A stretch of DNA of 6,858 nucleotides from CAYJFG01 sp964369405 (GCA_964369405.1 CAYJGB010000055.1:1-6858); one strand, 5' to 3'; shown: positions 1 to 6,524, counted from the first letter of the stretch. The notes: a model not told the origin generated them from the letters alone. Translations and numbers: made by a program.

Positions 1-1
1 A

Positions 2-103
2 GACCCTATTGAAAGTAGTGAAGAAGTAGTAGCACAGCTTGAACAGGCTGTTGATCTCATTATGAGTGTTGTAAAAGAGCTAAAGCATTTGGGTGGTGAA
101 TAG
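2..103 (+). CDS. hsdM: Type I restriction-modification methyltransferase subunit HsdM, C-terminal end only
   Basis: The reading frame is open from the window edge to TAG at 101-103 and gives 33 residues, rich in Glu, Leu, Val and Lys, ending in KHLGGE. The sequence looks like the short helical tail found at the end of type I DNA methyltransferase (M) subunits, which bind S-adenosylmethionine and methylate adenine in complex with HsdS. The catalytic domain lies outside the window, so the call rests mainly on position: hsdS starts one base after the stop, the standard hsdM-hsdS order. The gene is truncated by the window, not by mutation. It could in principle be another gene preceding hsdS, but that would be unusual. 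Confidence 0.75.
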   Translation, partial: DPIESSEEVVAQLEQAVDLIMSVVKELKHLGGE

Positions 104-104
104 T

Positions 105-1439
105 ATGGCGAAGAAAAAAGAAACCCTTACCATAGAAGAAAAACTGCAAAATGCACTTGTGCCAGATTGGGAACAGCCATATAAATTGCCAGAGAATTGG
201 TGTTGGACGAGGTTGGGTGAAGTATATAAATGGGGTTCAGGTGGAACTCCATCAAGAAAAAATCCTGACTTTTACACTGGTGCTATTCCTTGGGTAAAGA
301 CGGGAGAGCTTTTAGGCGATTATATTTTTGATACAGAAGAAAAAATCACAGATGAAGCAATTAAGAAATCAAGTGCAAAATTATTCCCCATTGGTACAGT
401 AATAATAGCTATGTATGGAGCAACCATTGGCAAAGTTGCTATTTTGGGTGTTGAAGCAACAACAAATCAAGCCTGTGCTTGTGCATTACCGAACAATTAT
501 ACTTATGTTAAGTATCTTTTTTACTATGCAACTTCACAAAAAGATGTTTTTATAAAAAAAGGAAAAGGTGGAGCTCAACCAAATATTTCACAAGAAGTAA
601 TAAAGCAACATGAATTCCCCCTCCCGCCACTTGCTGAACAAAAGCGAATTGTAGACCGTATCGAAAGCCTATTTTCAAAACTTGATGAGGCAAAAGAGCT
701 TGCACAGAATGCACTCAATAGCTTTGAGAATAGAAAATCTGCAATTTTACATAAGGCATTCACAGGCGAGCTTACCCAGAAATGGCGAGAAGAAAATGGA
801 GTTTCGTTTGATAGTTGGGATAAGAAAGCACTAAAAAATATTATTGAAACAATTAAAACAAAATATAACCCTACAACTGATAGCAATGAATATAAATATG
901 TTAGTTTGGAAAACATTGAAAAAAACAATGGAATAACAGGATATTCTACATCAGAAAATGTAAAGAGTATTAAAACATTTTTTAAGAAAGGCGACATTTT
1001 GTACGGAAAATTACGTCCATATCTAAACAAACATGATATTGCATATTTTGTTGGAATTTGCTCAACTGATATTTTAGTGTTTAGAGCAAAAATAGATGTA
1101 TCAGCTAAATTTGTAAATTATATTATGAATTTACAAAAGTTCATTGAATATGCTGTTTCAAACTCAAAAGGGATTAATTTGCCAAGAGTTTCTGAAAAAG
1201 ATATACTATCATATTCAATCAACTTACCCACCCTCCCAGAACAACAAGAAATCGTACGTATTCTCGACAGCATTTTCGCAAAAGAAACCGAAGCGAAAGA
1301 GCTTGTTTCTGTTATAGATAAAATCGACCTTATCAAAAAATCAATCCTTTCAAAGGCTTTCTGTGGTGAGCTGGGTACGAATGATGCAAAAGATGGAAAA
1401 TCAATAGAACTTTTGAAAGAGATATTGGAGTGGAAATGA
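105..1439 (+). CDS. hsdS: Type I restriction-modification specificity subunit HsdS
   Basis: This 444-residue protein is the DNA-recognition subunit of a type I restriction-modification complex; it sets the bipartite target sequence for HsdM and HsdR. It has the usual two target-recognition domains. TRD1 spans about residues 29-170 and contains the common GGTPSR and IPWVKTGEL motifs. A conserved helical spacer starts at residue 173 (LPPLAEQKRIVDRI) and runs to about 230. TRD2 spans about 233-370 and includes GDILYGKLRPY. A second copy of the helical repeat starts at 374 (LPTLPEQQEIVRIL) and ends with KAFCGEL. Length and layout match intact family members. ATG at 105 is preferred: it follows the hsdM stop by one base and has a weak GGGTGG upstream. 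GTG at 93 would add four residues and overlap hsdM. The stop at 1437-1439 overlaps the next gene, so translation is probably coupled. Confidence 0.95.
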   Translation: MAKKKETLTIEEKLQNALVPDWEQPYKLPENWCWTRLGEVYKWGSGGTPSRKNPDFYTGAIPWVKTGELLGDYIFDTEEKITDEAIKKSSAKLFPIGTVIIAMYGATIGKVAILGVEATTNQACACALPNNYTYVKYLFYYATSQKDVFIKKGKGGAQPNISQEVIKQHEFPLPPLAEQKRIVDRIESLFSKLDEAKELAQNALNSFENRKSAILHKAFTGELTQKWREENGVSFDSWDKKALKNIIETIKTKYNPTTDSNEYKYVSLENIEKNNGITGYSTSENVKSIKTFFKKGDILYGKLRPYLNKHDIAYFVGICSTDILVFRAKIDVSAKFVNYIMNLQKFIEYAVSNSKGINLPRVSEKDILSYSINLPTLPEQQEIVRILDSIFAKETEAKELVSVIDKIDLIKKSILSKAFCGELGTNDAKDGKSIELLKEILEWK

Positions 1440-1885
1440 TGAATAACTATAAAGATAATTTTAAAGAGGAATTATTTGACCCAAAATCTGTTTTGAAAAA
1501 AACAGTTGAATTATCAGATGATATAATGAAAATCACAGATAAAAATAATGCAAATAATGCAGAATTATATGCTGATATACAAAAGATAAATCGTGTTGTA
1601 ACCAGAGGCTCATTTCAAGAGTTGAGTGAAACAAATAGATATTTGACTGAGAAATATTTATATTTAGTTGAAAACAGCAATGGCAGATTGCGTTTAGTTA
1701 GCGAAGAAATAGCTGATACTTTAACAGACGAGAATCATATTATTACATTGATAATATTTGCACAGCTGTTATATCAATCAATTCAAAATAACAACTACAA
1801 TGCTTTTATGTCTAAATTAGGTCAAACAGTTTACACAGCAACAGAACATATAGGCGAATCAGCATTAAAGGCATACTTTATGTAA
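1439..1885 (+). CDS. Uncharacterised 148-residue protein between hsdS and the RT-nitrilase gene
   Basis: I do not recognise this family. The product is 148 residues, looks largely helical, is rich in Asn, Glu and Lys, and has no signal peptide, zinc ligands or recognisable catalytic motif. One hydrophobic stretch at residues 101-115 (IITLIIFAQLLYQSI) seems too short and too broken for a confident membrane segment and more likely packs in a helical core. GGAG at 1427-1430 lies 8 bases before ATG 1439 and 5 before ATG 1436; both are possible, and GTG 1430 is unlikely because it overlaps the GGAG. The start overlaps the hsdS stop, which argues for co-translation. The RT-nitrilase gene follows 41 bases later. 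DRT type 1 loci can carry a small accessory gene, so a partner, inhibitor or regulator role for the RT-nitrilase is plausible, but this is inference from position only. Confidence 0.85.
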   Translation: MNNYKDNFKEELFDPKSVLKKTVELSDDIMKITDKNNANNAELYADIQKINRVVTRGSFQELSETNRYLTEKYLYLVENSNGRLRLVSEEIADTLTDENHIITLIIFAQLLYQSIQNNNYNAFMSKLGQTVYTATEHIGESALKAYFM

Positions 1886-1904
1886 TGTAACTTTTGTAAC
1901 ATTA
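1883..1904 (+). promoter_or_regulatory. Imperfect hairpin between the 148-residue gene and the RT-nitrilase gene
   Basis: TAATGTAAC (1883-1891) and GTAACATTA (1896-1904) form a 9-base inverted repeat with one internal mismatch around a TTTT loop. The left arm contains the stop codon of the upstream gene. The repeat ends 7 bases before the ribosome binding site of the downstream gene. It is AT-rich and has no T-run after it, so it is a poor terminator. An operator or an mRNA element tuning the downstream gene is possible; chance in AT-rich DNA is also possible. Confidence 0.4.
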
Positions 1905-1911
1905 TAAATTT

Positions 1912-1919
1912 AAAGGAGG
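1912..1919 (+). promoter_or_regulatory. Strong ribosome binding site fixing the GTG start of the RT-nitrilase gene
   Basis: AAAGGAGG is followed by CTTTTTT (7 bases) and then GTG at 1927. The match to the 16S anti-Shine-Dalgarno sequence and the spacing are both near ideal, which decides the GTG start over later ATG codons. A site this strong suggests the RT-nitrilase is translated independently of its neighbour. Confidence 0.85.
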
Positions 1920-1926
1920 CTTTTTT

Positions 1927-4900
1927 GTGGATCTTTTAGAGCAAATTGAAATAGCTTTTAAAAAGCTAAAAGGTAGCATGTATTTTGATAAAACACAATT
2001 AGTATTTAGACAAAAATTAGTAGAATTTGAAAATGCATATGATTTTAATGATAAGATAATTAACCTAGCTAAAGCATTACAAGAAAAAGATTCAAATTGG
2101 GAAAAGTATGAACAATATCTATTAAATAGCGTTAGTTATCTTGCATTTCCAAAAACCATAAAAAGTAAGTATGATGAAAACAAAATAATATATAACGAAA
2201 ACTCTAAAACATATTATGTAGATAAAATACAATATATGTTTGATTGTAATGTAGAAGTTCAACTAATTGGTATATTATGGATGTTGACCGTAGGAATATC
2301 TATTGACTCATCTTTATCGGAATGTGTGTTTGGAAATAGAATAAGAAAAAGTATTTTAACTGAAAAAAACAACCTTACATACTCACCATATTTATTAAAG
2401 CCATATTTTGAGCAATATCAAACTTGGCGAGATAATGGATTGAAAATTGCTGAAACCTATATTGATAAAAAAACAGATGTACTAATTATCACAATGGATT
2501 TAATGTCGTTTTATTATTCTGTTGATTTTGAGAATTCTTTTTTTGAAAAATTTTATTATGAGTATAAGGATAATAATCAATCTACATTAACTATTGATGA
2601 TAATATTGTTAAACGAATTAACACTTTTATATATAAAATTATTTGTAGATATAGTGAGAAATTACCGACTACTGTTTGTACAGGAAATTGCTTGCCTATT
2701 GGATTTTTACCTTCAAATATTTTATCAAATTGCTATTTAAATAAATTTGATTCTGCAATTTATAGTAAGTGGAACCCGTTATATTATGGTAGATATGTAG
2801 ATGATATAATAATTGTTGATAAAGTGGAAAAGAAAACCTATATTCACTCCAAACTTATGGAGGGTACACTTACACATTCTGATGTTATTGAATCTTATTT
2901 TTGTAATTGTAAGGCAAAGCCTGAAATTAGATGTCAAGAAGGTAACGGACTACTTATTTTAGATAAAGAAACATTGACACATGATGAAAAAAATAAAACA
3001 TATTATATCAATCCAAATGTAATGGAACAATACACAGATAACAAAAAGAACCCAAGTAGAGTAACTGTACAAAATAGTAAAGTTAAAACTTTTTACTTTA
3101 AGGCAGGTGGATCTAAAGCACTTTTAACGGCTTTTAGAGATGCTATTAATAAAAATAGAAGTGAATTTAGATTTATGCCCGGTGAAGATGAGTATTTAAA
3201 ATTTTCTGATTATAGCAGTATTTTTGAACTCATAAAAGAAAGTAATTCAAGTGTAAATAAATTTGGGGATATTAAAGATGCTACTATTAATAAGTTTAAT
3301 TTATCTAAATTTATTGGAAAAATGACAAAGATTTCTTTATTAGTAGATGATAAAAGAGAAAACAACTTTGAGGAAGATATATTAAAAATATTCAGCAATG
3401 ATAAAATTATTGAAAATTATATACTTATAGAAATAATTTTACAACAACTAATTACTAACGAAAATTTTGACTTAGCTTCTCAATTATTAGATAATATTTG
3501 TAATGCAATAAAAAATTTACAAGTAAATGATAATTTTAATAATAACATACTAAAAGTGAAAGAAAGTTTAATTTATCATGTAACTTCATCAATTACTCGC
3601 GCTACTGCCTTAGTATGGAGAAAAGAAATCAAAACACTATTAGATAACTTCATCGCTAATATTATTAAGATAGATGTTAATTCAGATTACAATCCTATAG
3701 ATTATCATGAATTTGTTGAATATCGTAATGCATATATTACTACACGAATGGTGAACAAATATTCAATACCAGCAATGGTAGATAATATAATTAATACAAA
3801 AACAAAATTTACTGATAAGGAAAAATTAAATCTAACAAAATTTGAACACTACTGTAAACTTGTCAGATCAAGCGATGCGTGTTATTTTAAACATAAACCT
3901 TACGATATTAAAACAGTATATTATAGGTTATATCCTTATTGTATAAAATTGCAAGATATTGAGATGACAAAATATATAGATAATATTTATAGGTTAGGAA
4001 AAAGTAAATTCCATTTTTTGAGTTCTTCTAAAAAAGCTTATGTTGCTTTGAATTATCCTAATATCTTAGAATGCAATATTGATAAGTTTTTTGAATTCAT
4101 TAGAGAAAAATCTATAAACAATGTAAATAATGGAATTAAATCGTATGTTACAACAGCAGATATTAAACATTTGGATACAGGAAAATGTAAAATAGCGATA
4201 GCAAATACAATTCTTGAATATGATGAAATGCTGCCTGAAATTCTAACTAATCATCCAAATAGAAAAATGGACAGATATAATAGGCTTAAAAAAATTATTG
4301 ATGATGCAATAAAAATCAAAGCTAATATGCTTGTGTTACCTGAATGTTATACACCTTTTGAATGGCTACCCTTATTAGCACAAAAAGCCGTTCAAAACAA
4401 GTTAGCTATAGTAACAGGAGTTGAGCATATTATTCATAAAGTATCAAATACTGAAGAAGAAATTGCAACAAACTTAACAGCTACTATTCTTCCGTTTTCT
4501 TTAGATGAAGATAATGTATCTTGCCATATAAATTTAAGAAACAAAGTGCACTATTCACACGAGGAAAAATGTCAACTCAAAGGATATCGCTATACATATA
4601 AAGAAGGAGAGTTTTATGATCTATTTTCATATAATGATTTTTGGTTTTCTGTATATTGTTGTTTTGAATTAGCTTCATTAAAGGATAGGTCTCTTTTTGG
4701 TGATGTAGTTGATGGAATAATTGCTGTAGAATATAATCGTGATACAAAGTACTTTAGCAATATTATGGAATCTTTAAGTAGAGATTTGCATTGTTATTGT
4801 GTACAAGTTAATACATCAAACTATGGTGATAGCAGAATAATTGCCCCAACTGGCTCTGTTAAAAAAGACTTAGTGCAAGTTAAGGGTGGATTAAATGATG

Positions 4901-5082
4901 TTGTTCTGCTTAGTGAAATTAATATTAAGTCATTACGAGAATTTCAATTTAAAGAATATGAATTACAAAAAAACGATAACCAATTTAAACCTACACCACC
5001 TGATTTTGATACAGAAATGGTTAATTATAAAATTAAAAGAAAAATGTTTGAAAAATTAACAAATAGTAAGGAGGATTTATAA
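1927..5082 (+). CDS. drt1: DRT type 1-like defence reverse transcriptase with C-terminal nitrilase domain
   Basis: This 1051-residue protein joins an unknown-group (UG/Abi) reverse transcriptase to a nitrilase-family domain, the layout of DRT type 1 anti-phage systems. The RT core shows an early FGNRI motif, motif A MDLMSFYYSV (Asp191), motif B LPIGFLPSNILSN (from 256; Ile-Gly replaces the usual Gln-Gly) and motif C YVDD (290-293, Asp292/Asp293). A thumb-like segment follows, with KTFYF (387-391) and SEFRFMP (412-418). Residues about 430-750 have no recognised motif and look helical, as in the alpha-repeat region of Abi-type RTs. The nitrilase domain spans about 752-985, with Glu806 in LVLPE, Lys873 in LRNKVHY and Cys912 in YCCFE, so the triad appears intact. 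By analogy with the family, RT activity and probably the nitrilase site are needed for phage defence; the nitrilase substrate is not known from sequence. UG1 is the best guess; another nitrilase-bearing UG group is possible. The gene is probably co-transcribed with hsdMS. Its 3' end carries the ribosome binding site of the broken downstream gene. Confidence 0.93.
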   Translation: MDLLEQIEIAFKKLKGSMYFDKTQLVFRQKLVEFENAYDFNDKIINLAKALQEKDSNWEKYEQYLLNSVSYLAFPKTIKSKYDENKIIYNENSKTYYVDKIQYMFDCNVEVQLIGILWMLTVGISIDSSLSECVFGNRIRKSILTEKNNLTYSPYLLKPYFEQYQTWRDNGLKIAETYIDKKTDVLIITMDLMSFYYSVDFENSFFEKFYYEYKDNNQSTLTIDDNIVKRINTFIYKIICRYSEKLPTTVCTGNCLPIGFLPSNILSNCYLNKFDSAIYSKWNPLYYGRYVDDIIIVDKVEKKTYIHSKLMEGTLTHSDVIESYFCNCKAKPEIRCQEGNGLLILDKETLTHDEKNKTYYINPNVMEQYTDNKKNPSRVTVQNSKVKTFYFKAGGSKALLTAFRDAINKNRSEFRFMPGEDEYLKFSDYSSIFELIKESNSSVNKFGDIKDATINKFNLSKFIGKMTKISLLVDDKRENNFEEDILKIFSNDKIIENYILIEIILQQLITNENFDLASQLLDNICNAIKNLQVNDNFNNNILKVKESLIYHVTSSITRATALVWRKEIKTLLDNFIANIIKIDVNSDYNPIDYHEFVEYRNAYITTRMVNKYSIPAMVDNIINTKTKFTDKEKLNLTKFEHYCKLVRSSDACYFKHKPYDIKTVYYRLYPYCIKLQDIEMTKYIDNIYRLGKSKFHFLSSSKKAYVALNYPNILECNIDKFFEFIREKSINNVNNGIKSYVTTADIKHLDTGKCKIAIANTILEYDEMLPEILTNHPNRKMDRYNRLKKIIDDAIKIKANMLVLPECYTPFEWLPLLAQKAVQNKLAIVTGVEHIIHKVSNTEEEIATNLTATILPFSLDEDNVSCHINLRNKVHYSHEEKCQLKGYRYTYKEGEFYDLFSYNDFWFSVYCCFELASLKDRSLFGDVVDGIIAVEYNRDTKYFSNIMESLSRDLHCYCVQVNTSNYGDSRIIAPTGSVKKDLVQVKGGLNDVVLLSEINIKSLREFQFKEYELQKNDNQFKPTPPDFDTEMVNYKIKRKMFEKLTNSKEDL
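5068..5074 (+). promoter_or_regulatory. Orphaned ribosome binding site of the broken AlbA_2 gene
   Basis: A perfect AAGGAGG lies inside the last codons of the RT-nitrilase gene (stop at 5080-5082). Nine bases downstream, in frame with the AlbA_2 remnant, is TTT at 5084-5086. A TTG start there would differ by one base. No ATG, GTG or TTG now follows in this frame at a usable distance, so the site appears to have lost its start codon. It shows that the downstream gene was once in the same operon, overlapping translationally with the RT gene. Confidence 0.6.
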
Positions 5083-5083
5083 A

Positions 5084-5352
5084 TTTAATCGAAACCACAC
5101 AACAGAATTAAAAGCTACGTTAACCGATAAAATAGAAAATGAAGTAGTAGTTTTTCTAAATTCAAATAAAGGTGGAGACTTATATATTGGTGTTGCTAAC
5201 GATGGAGAAACACTCGAACTTAGTAATTTAGATAAAATACTACAGCTTTCTGATAGGATTAAAAATAATATTAGACCAGCCACTTTAGGTCTGTATGATA
5301 TTGGTGCAAAAATGAATTAATTATTTATACGTATAGATATAGATAGTTCTTC
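5084..5352 (+). pseudogene. AlbA_2/Schlafen-domain protein remnant, N-terminal piece
   Basis: From 5087 the frame reads NRNHTTELKATLTDKIENE and continues through FLNSNKGGDLYIGVANDG and IRPATLGLYDI. This is the typical start of AlbA_2 (Schlafen AlbA_2, often mislabelled RecG-like or 'ATP-dependent DNA helicase') proteins of the COG2865 type, including the E-x-K and NxxGGxxYIGV-type motifs. An in-frame TAA at 5318-5320 breaks it, after which LFIRIDIDSSS resembles the next family strand up to about 5352. There the + strand similarity ends at an inversion breakpoint. The start codon is missing (TTT at 5084-5086). Family members of this type are putative transcriptional regulators or DNA-binding proteins and are often found in type I restriction-modification loci. 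Identification is by eye from family memory. Confidence 0.8.
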
Positions 5353-5354
5353 TA

Positions 5355-5814
5355 AAAATAATTTTCTTGTGATTTTGGATTACATTTGATTAAATTCCAG
5401 ATTAATATTTTATTTTCATTTATATCTACATTTATACTGTCATTACTGTCGTTTGCTGGCTCACTAAACATAAATGTTACTACTAAAAAAATGATGTGAC
5501 ATCAAAAGCACTACTAGCGTATTTTTCTAAAATCCTACTCATACCAGATCCTAACTGTTATTCAAGGTAAACATCTTTAACACTCTTATTAATTCTCTGT
5601 TTCGTTCCATTGAACGACAACTAAAAAAATCTTCTTCAACAAGTCCATTAAGAGGTCAATCATAAGAAGTTATAGCTATTCTATCAGAGAAAATCTTAAA
5701 AAGTAGCGGTACTTCATAGGTGTAATCGTTATGCACGATAGTATCTATAACTGCTTCTCTTAAAGCCACTCTATCAACGAATTTTCGCTCTAACGTTAGT
5801 GTTAGAATATTTTG
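5355..5814 (-). pseudogene. Same AlbA_2/COG2865-type gene, C-terminal half in inverted orientation
   Basis: Read on the minus strand from about 5808 downward, the sequence gives LTLERKFVDRVALREAV, then TIVHNDYTYEVP, FKIFSDRIAITSY, FFSCRSMERNRELIRV, QLGSGMSRILEKYA and VTFMFSEPAND, ending near NPKSQEN at about 5360. These are, in order, the conserved C-terminal motifs of COG2865-type proteins (the HATPase_c_4-like region). It is therefore the continuation of the piece at 5084-5352 but on the opposite strand. Decay is evident: TGA replaces the glycine of the SYGG motif, a TAA precedes QLGSG, one base is missing in a RVLKD-like segment and another in a T-tract before VVTF. Compared with intact relatives, well over 100 residues between the N-terminal piece and LTLERK are missing. 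Confidence 0.75.
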
Positions 5815-5820
5815 CTATCT

Positions 5821-5944
5821 TAATTATACAGCATTATTATCTGACAGTAAATGATAGGATTATTTAGCCATTAAAAAGTGATGGTATTATCGAACGAGAA
5901 GGTTCAAATAAAACAGACATTTAGTAGCAAAGAAGTTATTTTGA
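5821..5944 (+). pseudogene. Same AlbA_2-type gene, last winged-helix remnant back on the + strand
   Basis: The + strand reads ALLSDSK, then after frameshifts KSDGIIEREGSNKT, then LVAKKLF before TGA at 5942-5944. This matches the usual end of these proteins, a small winged-helix segment with the pattern 'K-L-K-x-x-G-I-I-x-R-x-G-S-N-K-T-G-x-W'. Together with the two preceding pieces it shows that only the interior of the gene was flipped. At least two frameshifts and several stops make it non-functional. Confidence 0.6.
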
Positions 5945-6040
5945 AATTTAAAATCTTATATTTGTCTAAATAGTGAAGTGATATTTAAAATATGAATTTG
6001 TTATTTATACAAGACGATTTTTATACACTCCCTTATCAAC

Positions 6041-6059
6041 GATAACATATTGATAACAT
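6041..6059. repeat. GATAACAT tandem motif, copy 1
   Basis: GATAACATATTGATAACAT contains GATAACAT twice with an 11-base period. A TTATCAA at 6033-6039 also pairs with TTGATAA at 6050-6056 as an inverted repeat. The motif recurs 263 bases downstream with one difference out of 19. About one helical turn between the two half-motifs suits tandem protein binding on one face of DNA. Confidence 0.6.
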
Positions 6060-6211
6060 TTTTCTTTAATAATCTGAGTAGCGAGGATAATACAGAGAAA
6101 ACTCCCCTATTTACACCACATTGTGTACCTAAATACTCATAATTTACACCTATAAACGGAGAGTGGGAGTAGCGCTCAGTGGCTTTGGTATGCGATTAAT
6201 GTACATAAAAT

Positions 6212-6258
6212 ATACATAAAACACGCAAAATAGCCGATATTTTGCATGTTTTATACAT
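6212..6258 (-). repeat. Long hairpin with 21-base arms, better paired as minus-strand RNA
   Basis: Arms at 6212-6232 and 6238-6258 are inverted repeats (18 of 21 matches) around a 5-base GCCGA loop. All three mismatches are A-C on the + strand and so would be G-U wobble pairs in a minus-strand transcript, giving an unbroken 21-pair stem there. On the minus strand the stem is followed by ATTTTATG, a weak T-run at best. It could be a terminator or structured RNA of an unseen minus-strand transcript, or the remains of a small element. Confidence 0.5.
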
Positions 6259-6303
6259 TTTAATGAAAGTTTATGCATTATTATTTGTGTTAAAATTCCA
6301 AGT

Positions 6304-6322
6304 GATAACATTTTGATAACAT
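6304..6322. repeat. GATAACAT tandem motif, copy 2
   Basis: GATAACATTTTGATAACAT matches copy 1 at 6041-6059 in 18 of 19 positions and keeps the 11-base period. The flanks of the two copies differ, so this is a short shared motif and not part of a larger duplication. Confidence 0.6.
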
Positions 6323-6510
6323 AAATTTTATATGTTGAGGTTTTTGTGTGGAAATTTAGAGGGATATTCAATTTTAAAATGCGATTATATCCACTGATAT
6401 GCAAAAAGTATGCACTTAGAATTTACCACAACTGCTTCGAGTATGTTTTTATTGCAGTGTTCTTTAAAAGACAAAAAATTTCTTAGTAGTAATTACATAT
6501 AGCTATTCCC

Positions 6511-6524
6511 TATCACCTGTGATA
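6511..6524. promoter_or_regulatory. Palindrome overlapping the -10 element, likely repressor operator
   Basis: TATCACCTGTGATA is a perfect 6-base inverted repeat with a 2-base centre. Its right arm runs into the proposed -10 box, so a bound dimer would block RNA polymerase. The size and symmetry suit a small helix-turn-helix repressor. The regulator is not identified. Confidence 0.45.

Larger units (their letters stand above)
5945..6510. other. Gene-free AT-rich stretch between the broken gene and the right-hand promoter
   Basis: No reading frame here on either strand has a ribosome binding site, a family resemblance or a believable codon pattern. A minus-strand frame at 6150-6404 can be opened but looks like chance. 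The stretch contains two 19-base GATAACAT tandem motifs and one long hairpin, listed separately. No clear rho-independent terminator for the upstream operon was found: no GC-rich stem followed by a T-run on the + strand. Confidence 0.6.

Noticed and set aside
93..1439. GTG at 93 as the hsdS start
   Set aside because: It overlaps the hsdM end by 11 bases and adds only four residues with no family support; ATG 105 follows the hsdM stop directly.
1748..1775. Possible internal promoter (TTGATA then TATATC) inside the 148-residue gene
   Set aside because: The spacer is 16 bases and the -10 match is poor; such matches are expected by chance in AT-rich coding DNA.
5790..5799. Perfect palindrome CTAACGTTAG
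   Set aside because: It lies within the inverted AlbA_2 remnant at codons matching the LTLERK segment, so coding ancestry explains it.
5945..6000. Terminator for the hsd/RT operon
   Set aside because: Only AT-rich weak pairing (such as ATATTTAAAATAT) without a GC stem and T-run; not enough to call.
6001..6196. Minus-strand open frame including HTKATERYSHSP, which recalls the end of a tyrosine recombinase
   Set aside because: Only one short stretch is suggestive. The catalytic Arg and His boxes are absent, there is no start signal, and 65 open codons in AT-rich DNA is weak evidence.
6150..6404. Minus-strand open frame of 84 codons
   Set aside because: It has no ribosome binding site, its composition is driven by AT-rich hairpin sequence, and it has no family resemblance.
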